Source: Peterkaempfera bronchialis (GTDB lineage Bacteria > Actinomycetota > Actinomycetes > Streptomycetales > Streptomycetaceae). From it: a stretch of 64,000 bases of DNA. Location: positions 3,472,001 to 3,536,000 of the forward strand of contig NZ_CP031264.1 in assembly GCF_003258605.2 (NCBI RefSeq), read 5' to 3'. Every line of letters starts with the position of its first letter. Position 1 is the stretch's first letter. Position numbers and translations under genes: made by a program. The notes below the pieces were generated by a model, which saw only the letters and a program-made list of their open reading frames with translations, was not told the DNA's origin and made no database searches. Below, in pieces: positions 58,521 through 64,000 of the stretch.

Positions 58521-60050
58521 CTACTGAGTGCACGACTTCGCCAGTTCCTGCTCCTGGGCGGTCAGGGTCGGCTTGGCACTGCCTGACGACGGTCCCGAGG
58601 CGGGCCGTGGACTTCCGCTGGCGGTGGCGGCGGGATGCGCCGCCGGCCTCTGCACATACGCGGCGGATGTGGTGGTGGTTCCGGTGGCGCTGGGCTCCGG
58701 GGTCGTGCTGGGCAGGGGGGCGGGGCTCGCCTCGGCGGACGGGACGGCGCCCTGGGCCACCTTCCGGCAGACGGCCGCCTGGTCGCCGAGCTTCTGCACC
58801 TTGGCCAGGGCGGCGTCCACGTTGTCCACCGCGATGGTGCTGTTCACCTGGTCCTGCTGGAGCTGCGACAGGTACTTGAGTTCGATCGCCGGGTAGTCCT
58901 TGTAGACCTGGGAGAGGTCGAGTCCGGCGAAGTTCTGGTTGAGGCCGCGGAAGACCGCGACATGGTCCCCCTTGGCGCCGACGTAGAACTGCTTCTGGGT
59001 CCAGCGCCAGCCGACGTACCCGCCGCCGCCCACCAGGCCCAGCGCGACGACCAGGATCAGTGACCGCTTGAACCACTTGGCGCCCTTGCCGCGCTTGCGG
59101 CGGTCCGGCTTCTCCAGGTCGTAGCCGCCGTAGCCCTCGGCGGGGCCGAACTCGCCGAACCCGTCCGGGTCGCCGTCGTCGCCCTGCTGCGGGGCGGGGC
59201 GGCCGAGCCCGGCCGCCCGCCCGGCGGGGGTGTGCAGCATGTGCTCGGTCATGGTCGGCGGGCCGTCCGCGACCGCGCCGACGACCACCGGGGTGTCGCT
59301 GACCTGCCCGGCCATGGTGTCGCTGTCGCCGACGTCCAGGACGTCGGCGACAATGCAGGTGATGTTGTCCGGGCCGCCGCCGCGCAGCGCGAGCTGGATC
59401 AGCTCCTGCACGGTCTGCTGCGGGGAGTAGTAGCTTCCCAGGGTCTCTTCGAGGGTCTGGTGGCTGACCACGCCGGAGAGGCCGTCGGAGCAGATCAGAT
59501 AGCGGTCGCCGGCCCGCACCTCGCGGATCGACAGATCGGGCTCGGCCTGGCCCCGGCCGTCGAGCGCGCGCATCAGCAGCGACCGCTGCGGGTGGGCGCC
59601 GGCCTCCTCCTCGGTGATCCGGCCCTCGTCGATCAGCCGCTGCACCCAGGTGTGGTCCTGGGTGATCTGGCTGAGGGTGCCGTCGCGCAGCAGATAGGCC
59701 CGGGAGTCGCCGATGTGGACCATGCCCATGCGCTGGCCGGTCCAGAGCATGGCGGTGAGGGTGCACCCCATGCCCTCCAGCTGGGGGTCCTCCTCGACCA
59801 TCAGCCGCAGCCGGTCGTTGGCCTGCTGGACGGAGTCTCCGAGCAGCGAGAGCAGGTCGGCGCCGGGGATGTCGTCGTCCAGCTTGACCAGGGTGGCGAG
59901 CACTTCGGCGGAGGCGACCTCACCGGCGGCCTGGCCGCCCATGCCGTCGGCCACGGCGAGCAGCCGTGGCCCGGCGTAGCCGGAGTCCTCGTTGTGCTCC
60001 CGGATCATTCCGGTGTGCGATCCGGCGGCGAAGCGCAGCACGAGGGTCAT
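58521..60050 (-). CDS. pstP: PP2C-type Ser/Thr phosphatase PstP
   Basis: The 509-residue protein reverses PknB phosphorylation. The PP2C metal ligands are present (REHNEDSG, VADGMGG, GDSRAYLL, SDGLSGVV, GPDNIT). A disordered region, one membrane helix (SLILVVALGLVGGGGYVGW), an extracellular domain and a Pro/Ser/Thr-rich linker with final Cys follow. The ATG at 60050 is clear. It sits between fhaB and rodA in the operon. Confidence 0.96.
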   Translation of the reverse strand: MTLVLRFAAGSHTGMIREHNEDSGYAGPRLLAVADGMGGQAAGEVASAEVLATLVKLDDDIPGADLLSLLGDSVQQANDRLRLMVEEDPQLEGMGCTLTAMLWTGQRMGMVHIGDSRAYLLRDGTLSQITQDHTWVQRLIDEGRITEEEAGAHPQRSLLMRALDGRGQAEPDLSIREVRAGDRYLICSDGLSGVVSHQTLEETLGSYYSPQQTVQELIQLALRGGGPDNITCIVADVLDVGDSDTMAGQVSDTPVVVGAVADGPPTMTEHMLHTPAGRAAGLGRPAPQQGDDGDPDGFGEFGPAEGYGGYDLEKPDRRKRGKGAKWFKRSLILVVALGLVGGGGYVGWRWTQKQFYVGAKGDHVAVFRGLNQNFAGLDLSQVYKDYPAIELKYLSQLQQDQVNSTIAVDNVDAALAKVQKLGDQAAVCRKVAQGAVPSAEASPAPLPSTTPEPSATGTTTTSAAYVQRPAAHPAATASGSPRPASGPSSGSAKPTLTAQEQELAKSCTQ

Positions 60051-60112
60051 GCGGCGTGCGCCTCCCCTGCCTCGTCACTCGCGGTGGACGTGGTCCGATG
60101 CCTCATGCGCTA

Positions 60113-60652
60113 CTACTTCCGCAGCTCGATGACGGTCCTGCCGATACGGATGGGCATCCCCGGCTGCAGCGGCGTGGGGGCGGTGAGCCGCTGCCGGTCC
60201 AGGTAGGTGCCGTTGGTGGAGCCCAGGTCCTCGACGATCCACTGCCCGCTCTGGTCGGGGTAGATCCTGGCATGCCGCGAGGACGCGTAGTCGTCGTCGA
60301 GCACGATGGTGGAGTCGTGGGCCCGGCCGAGGGTGATGGTCTGGCCCTGGAGGGCGACCGTCGTCCCCGCGAGCGATCCCTGCACCACGACCAGCTGGGT
60401 GGGCGCTCCCCGGCGCTGCCGGGTGTCGCGCCGACCGCCCTGCTGCTGCTGTTGCGGCTGCGCCGCCCGGGCGCCCTGCTGCTGCCGGGCGCCCTGTGCG
60501 GAGCCGGGGGCGGCGGCGGGCCGTCGGGCGGCGCGCTGGGTCACCTTGGTGCCGAAGAGGTCGCTGCGGATCACCTGGACCGCGACGATCACAAACAGCC
60601 ACAGTACGGCGAGGAAGCCCAACCGCATGACCGTGAGGGTCAGCTCTGACAT
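60113..60652 (-). CDS. fhaB: FHA-domain protein FhaB (FipA)
   Basis: The 179-residue protein has one membrane helix (LGFLAVLWLFVIVAVQVI), a basic Gln-rich linker and a C-terminal FHA domain that binds phosphothreonine (ITLGRAHDSTIVLDD, SSRHARI, STNGTYLD). In mycobacteria FipA links PknB signalling to FtsZ and FtsQ. It follows fhaA by 12 bases. Confidence 0.95.
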   Translation of the reverse strand: MSELTLTVMRLGFLAVLWLFVIVAVQVIRSDLFGTKVTQRAARRPAAAPGSAQGARQQQGARAAQPQQQQQGGRRDTRQRRGAPTQLVVVQGSLAGTTVALQGQTITLGRAHDSTIVLDDDYASSRHARIYPDQSGQWIVEDLGSTNGTYLDRQRLTAPTPLQPGMPIRIGRTVIELRK

Positions 60653-60664
60653 GTGTGCCCCGCT

Positions 60665-61567
60665 CTACCCTTCGGCTTGCCGGTAGACGATGGTGGTGCT
60701 GCCCACGACGATCCGCGAGCCGTCGCGGAGCGTAGCGCGCTGGGTGTGCTGTCCGTCCACCACGATGCCGTTGGTCGAGCCGAGGTCCAGGACCATCGAG
60801 GGCGAACCGGGACGGATCTCCGCGTGCTTGCGGGAGACGCCCGGGTCGTCGATGCGGATGTCGGCCTCGGTGGAGCGGCCGAGCACGGTCGCGGCGCCGG
60901 TGAGCTGGTGGCGGGCGCCGTTGATCTCGATCCAGCGCCGGGTGCCGGCGCCGCCGCCGGTGCCGGGCAGCTGGCGGACGTTGCCGCCGGGGGCGTGCGG
61001 AGGCATGGCGGGAGGGGGCGGTGCGCCGTAGCCTCCGCCGGCTTCCGGGCCGGGGGAGCCCCACGAGGGTTGCTGCTGCTGCCACGGGGCGGCGGCCGGT
61101 GGCGCCGGCGGCCGTCCGTACCCGCCGGGCTGCTGGTAGCCCTGGGTGCTGACGCCGCCCGGCTGCTGCGGGGGCAGCTGCTGCTGGGACTCGCTGCCGG
61201 CCAGGGTGCGGCTGCGGACGCGGTACAGGCCGGTGTCGAGGTCGTCGGCCTTCTCCAGGTGGACCTGGAGCGGGCCCATGAAGCTGTAGCGCTGGGCGTC
61301 GGCGTACTCGCGGACCATGCCGGCGAGCTCCTGGCCGAGCTGGCCCGCGTACGGGCTGAGCCGCTCGTGGTCGTGCGGGCTGAGCTCGACGATGAAGTCA
61401 TTGGGCACCACGGTGCGGTCGCGGTTCCAGATGGTGGCGTTGTTGTCGCACTCGCGCTGCAATGCGCCGGCGATCTCCACCGGCTGCACCTCGGACTTGA
61501 ACACCTTGGCGAAGGTGCCGTTCACGAGACCCTCGAGTCGCTGCTCGAACTTCTTCAGGACTCCCAC
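60665..61567 (-). CDS. fhaA: FHA-domain protein FhaA (DUF3662-FHA)
   Basis: The 300-residue cytoplasmic protein has an N-terminal DUF3662 domain (GVLKKFEQRLEGLVNGTFAK), a Gln/Pro/Gly-rich linker and a C-terminal FHA domain (TVLGRSTEADIRID, SRKHAEI, STNGIVVDG). In M. tuberculosis its FHA domain binds the phosphorylated pseudokinase domain of MviN; here that partner is encoded at 15-17 kb. The GTG at 61567 starts the leftward operon fhaA-fhaB-pstP-rodA-pbpA-pknB. Confidence 0.96.
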   Translation of the reverse strand: MGVLKKFEQRLEGLVNGTFAKVFKSEVQPVEIAGALQRECDNNATIWNRDRTVVPNDFIVELSPHDHERLSPYAGQLGQELAGMVREYADAQRYSFMGPLQVHLEKADDLDTGLYRVRSRTLAGSESQQQLPPQQPGGVSTQGYQQPGGYGRPPAPPAAAPWQQQQPSWGSPGPEAGGGYGAPPPPAMPPHAPGGNVRQLPGTGGGAGTRRWIEINGARHQLTGAATVLGRSTEADIRIDDPGVSRKHAEIRPGSPSMVLDLGSTNGIVVDGQHTQRATLRDGSRIVVGSTTIVYRQAEG

Positions 61568-62071
61568 GGGGCACCCCCTCTCTCAGGGTTCACATCGTCC
61601 GTCTGTACTGCGTACTTGCCTACTGATCGTATCCACGTCGCGGGCATCTGTGCGGTTCCCCGGCAGCGCTGCGCCGACGGGTGTGCTTGCGCACACCCCA
61701 CCGGCAGGATGCCACTGCGGCGAGGTCCGCCGACGGCCGGAGGCCCTCCATCCGTCCGGCTTCATCCGTTTGTCGTGCCGGGCCGGTGCGGCTCGGCGTG
61801 CGGTTCCCGTGCAGTGATGTTAGAGGCGCCGCCGGGTGCTGTCTCCGGTTGCCCCGACCACCTACCCGCTCGGCGGACCCGGCACGCGGGGAGCGTGGCG
61901 TGGGTGCGGAGGGGGTGCGGGCAATGGATTCGAAGGCGGCCCCGGCGACGTGCTAATGTCTTCCACGTCGGAAGGAGCGCCCGAGAGGGAATCGGACCGG
62001 TCGCCGAAGCGGAGAACAATCCGGTTTGGAACCACCGAGGAACGTTCGGTAGCATCGAAGACATCACCCAG
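61568..62071. promoter_or_regulatory. fhaA/tRNA-Leu divergent region
   Basis: The 504-bp gap holds no credible gene. It must contain the promoter of the fhaA operon on the minus strand and the tRNA-Leu promoter on the plus strand (annotated separately). A further TAATGT lies at 61953-61958. Confidence 0.5.
62026..62055 (+). promoter_or_regulatory. Promoter of tRNA-Leu
   Basis: TTGGAA (62026-62031) and TAGCAT (62050-62055), 18 bases apart, resemble a sigma-HrdB promoter. The predicted transcript would start about ten bases before the tRNA. Confidence 0.6.
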
Positions 62072-62155
62072 GCGCGGGTGGCGGAATAGGCAGACGCGCT
62101 GGATTCAGGTTCCAGTGCCCGAAAGGGCGTGGGGGTTCAACTCCCCCCTCGCGCA
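62072..62155 (+). tRNA. tRNA-Leu (anticodon CAG)
   Basis: The 84-base tRNA has acceptor arms GCGCGGG and CTCGCGC (one G-U pair), the anticodon stem-loop CTGGA-TTCAGGT-TCCAG with CAG, a long variable arm (TGCCCGAAAGGGCG) and a T arm with GGTTCAACTCC. The discriminator is A and no CCA is encoded. Confidence 0.96.
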
Positions 62156-62160
62156 CAGTG

Positions 62161-62196
62161 GAAGGCCCCGCAGGTCAGTCGACCTGCGGGGCCTTC
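62161..62196 (+). terminator. Terminator of tRNA-Leu (may also serve the sensor kinase)
   Basis: A perfect 16-bp stem (62161-62176 with 62181-62196) and an AGTC loop begin five bases after the tRNA and lie 31 bases past the convergent kinase stop. Confidence 0.9.
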
Positions 62197-62226
62197 ACCG
62201 TATTGCACCCTCGGTTCGTGGGCGGA

Positions 62227-63387
62227 TCAGGGCCGGGCGGTCTCGGCGAGCATCGGCAGCGCTGCCCGGACCAGGAAGCCGCCGCCCGGCAGCGGACCGA
62301 CCAGCAGGGTGCCGCCGAGCAGCTGGGCCCGCTCCCGCAGGCCCACCAGACCGTGGCCGCCACCGGGCAGCTTCGGTGAGTCGGCGGCGCCGTCCGGCGG
62401 CCCATTGCGCACCTCCACCCGCAGCAGGTCCCCCTCGGCCCGCACCCGCACCGCGACCTCGGCGCCCGGGGCGTGCTTGCGGACATTGGTCAGCGCCTCC
62501 TGGACGGTCCGGTACGCGGCCCGCTCGACCGCTTCCGGCCAGGTCCGGCCGCCCCACTCCAGCTCGGAGCGGGCGTCGAGACCGCTGCCGTCGATCAGCC
62601 GGGGCAGGTCGGCGAGGGTGGGCTGCGGGGTGAGGTCCTGGGTGGAGCCGCCGGCCGCGCGCAGGACGCCGACCATGTGGCGCAGCTCGTCCAGGGTGCG
62701 CACCGCCAGCTCGCGGATGGTGCGGGCGGAGTCCCCGGTGGCCGGGTCGGCGGCGCTGACCTGGAGGGCGCCCGCCTGGATGCTGATCAGGCTGACCTGG
62801 TGGGAGACCACGTCGTGCATCTCCCGGGCCAGCCTGGCCCGCTCGGTCGCCAGCACCCGGTCGGCCAGCAGCCGCTCCTCGCGGCGGTGGCCTCGGGTCA
62901 GCTCGTCCAGCCGTACCGCCAGCTCCTCGCGGGTGCGTACCAGCAGGCCCATCGCGGCGGGGCCGCCGGCCAGCATCAGGCACTCGATCGCATAGAGGGC
63001 GGTGGACCGGTCCAGGGAGATCGGCCAGGAGTCGGCGAGCGGCCAGTGGAAGAACTCCACCAGGGCGAAGAGCGACGCGCAGGCCACGGTGACCGGCGTC
63101 GAGCGGCGGCGGGCGGCGACCGTGTACACCGCCGTCATCGGGGCGATCCAGATGTAGCTCAGAAAGGTGCCGGGCAGGGTGAGCAGCAGCACCGGGACCG
63201 GCCACCGGTTGCGGGCGAGCAGGGCCAGTGTGGCGAGGATCGAGGCGCCGGTCTGGAGGCTGCGGGAGAGGTCGTCGACCAGGGCGGCGTCCAGCAGCGA
63301 CAGCAGCACCGGAACGGCGGTCGCCGACCGGCGGACCCACGGCCGGCGGGAGAGCCGCCCCGGCGGGGCCGTGTCGTCACCGCTCAC
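62227..63387 (-). CDS. NarL-family sensor histidine kinase
   Basis: The 386-residue protein has four to five hydrophobic segments without a large extracellular domain. A DHp domain of the HisKA_3 type carries the phosphorylated His in REMHDVVSHQVSLI. An HATPase domain has ALTNVRKHAPGA and GHGLVGLRERAQLLGG. It should phosphorylate the response regulator encoded upstream, whose stop overlaps this GTG start by four bases. The signal is unknown. Confidence 0.93.
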   Translation of the reverse strand: MSGDDTAPPGRLSRRPWVRRSATAVPVLLSLLDAALVDDLSRSLQTGASILATLALLARNRWPVPVLLLTLPGTFLSYIWIAPMTAVYTVAARRRSTPVTVACASLFALVEFFHWPLADSWPISLDRSTALYAIECLMLAGGPAAMGLLVRTREELAVRLDELTRGHRREERLLADRVLATERARLAREMHDVVSHQVSLISIQAGALQVSAADPATGDSARTIRELAVRTLDELRHMVGVLRAAGGSTQDLTPQPTLADLPRLIDGSGLDARSELEWGGRTWPEAVERAAYRTVQEALTNVRKHAPGAEVAVRVRAEGDLLRVEVRNGPPDGAADSPKLPGGGHGLVGLRERAQLLGGTLLVGPLPGGGFLVRAALPMLAETARP

Positions 63388-64000
63388 GGCGCGGTGCTCC
63401 CCTGGCTGTGGACCAGCCCCGCCCGATGGGCGATCACCGCCGCCTGCACCCGGTTGGTGGCGCCGAGCTTCCCCAGGATGGCGCTGATGTGGTCCTTGAC
63501 CGTGCCGGTGCCGAGGAAGAGCCGGTCGGCGATCTCGGCGTTGGAGAGCCCCTCGCCCAGCAGCGCCAGCACATCCAGCTCCCGGGTGGTCATGCAGCGC
63601 ACCTGGGCGACCGCCTCGGCGTCCGGTTCGCCGCCGCCGACATAGCCGCCGATCACGGTGGCGGTGACCGCCGGGGAGAGGATGTTGCCGCCGCCGGCCA
63701 GCACCCGCACCGCGTGCACCAGCTGGTCGGGGGCGGTGTCCTTGAGCAGGAAGCCCGCAGCGCCGGCCCGCAGCGCGGTGCCGATGTACTCGTCGGTGTC
63801 GAAGGTGGTGAGCATCGACACGGCGGGCGGGTCCGGGAGTGCCCGCAGCCGCCGCAGCACGGTGAGGCCGTCCAGGTCCGGCATCCGGATGTCCAGCAGC
63901 ACCACCTGGGGGCGGTGGGCGCGTACCGACTGCTCCGCGCCGGTGCCGGAGCAGGTGTCGACCACCTCGATGTCCGGGGCTGAGCCGACGATCAGTCCGA
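63384..64000 (-). CDS. LuxR/NarL-family response regulator (partial, cut by the right edge)
   Basis: About 205 residues are visible and the start lies beyond the window. The receiver domain has the phosphorylated Asp in VVLLDIRMPDLDG, then the TTFDTDEY threonine region and FLLKD lysine. The C-terminal HTH is LuxR type (LTTRELDVLALL-like MTTRELDVLALLGEGLSN, then LGTGTVKDHISAIL). It is the partner of the kinase. The frame reads through the M at 63965 to the window edge, so that ATG is not the start. Confidence 0.92.
   Translation of the reverse strand, partial: GLIVGSAPDIEVVDTCSGTGAEQSVRAHRPQVVLLDIRMPDLDGLTVLRRLRALPDPPAVSMLTTFDTDEYIGTALRAGAAGFLLKDTAPDQLVHAVRVLAGGGNILSPAVTATVIGGYVGGGEPDAEAVAQVRCMTTRELDVLALLGEGLSNAEIADRLFLGTGTVKDHISAILGKLGATNRVQAAVIAHRAGLVHSQGSTAP

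Overview
The window is a 64 kb piece of a high-GC actinobacterial chromosome that spans the replication origin. Gene order, frequent GTG starts, a DnaA with a long linker, ten parS sites, paired class E sortases, DUF6049/DUF5324/DLW-39 family proteins and the rpmH-dnaA-oriC-dnaN arrangement point to Streptomycetaceae (Streptomyces, Kitasatospora or Streptacidiphilus); I cannot name the species. No phage, insertion sequence, CRISPR array or biosynthetic cluster is visible. Most of the window is conserved core.

Left part (1-14.9 kb): tail of an unidentified gene, a GT87-type membrane protein, class A penicillin-binding protein (ponA), a PadR regulator with a striking operator-like repeat array, inositol-3-phosphate synthase, an MFS exporter, CCA-adding enzyme, and the lipid II flippase block DUF6049-murJ. 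Middle-left (15-28 kb): a pseudokinase paired with MurJ, sigM and its anti-sigma factor, trxB-trxA, a GNAT protein, then the leftward run parB-parA, rsmG, khpB-yidC-yidD-rnpA-rpmH. parS sites are concentrated between 13 and 25 kb, with one more at 42 kb.

Origin (28-41 kb): dnaA, about 0.9 kb of oriC with some 20 DnaA boxes in two groups, dnaN, gnd, recF, dciA, gyrB, gyrA, DUF3566. A DnaA-box/GC/trinucleotide block in oriC looks like the basal unwinding element known from Bacillus. Right part (41.6-64 kb): tRNA-Ile, tRNA-Ala, a metallophosphoesterase, an SDR-DUF2867 protein, DUF5324, a cyclophilin, a rhomboid protease, crgA, a DUF881 protein, a trpG/pabA-like glutaminase, two class E sortases (the first apparently frameshifted), an antirepressor-like gene, the leftward cell-wall signalling operon fhaA-fhaB-pstP-rodA-pbpA-pknB, tRNA-Leu and a two-component system cut by the right edge.

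Functionally the window joins replication initiation (DnaA, DnaN, RecF, DciA, gyrase), origin segregation (ParA, ParB, parS), membrane insertion (YidC, KhpB), and polar growth and septation (PonA, MurJ with its pseudokinase, CrgA, PknB, PstP, FhaA/B, RodA, PbpA). Two extra groups of perfect DnaA boxes lie 17-22 kb to the right of oriC.
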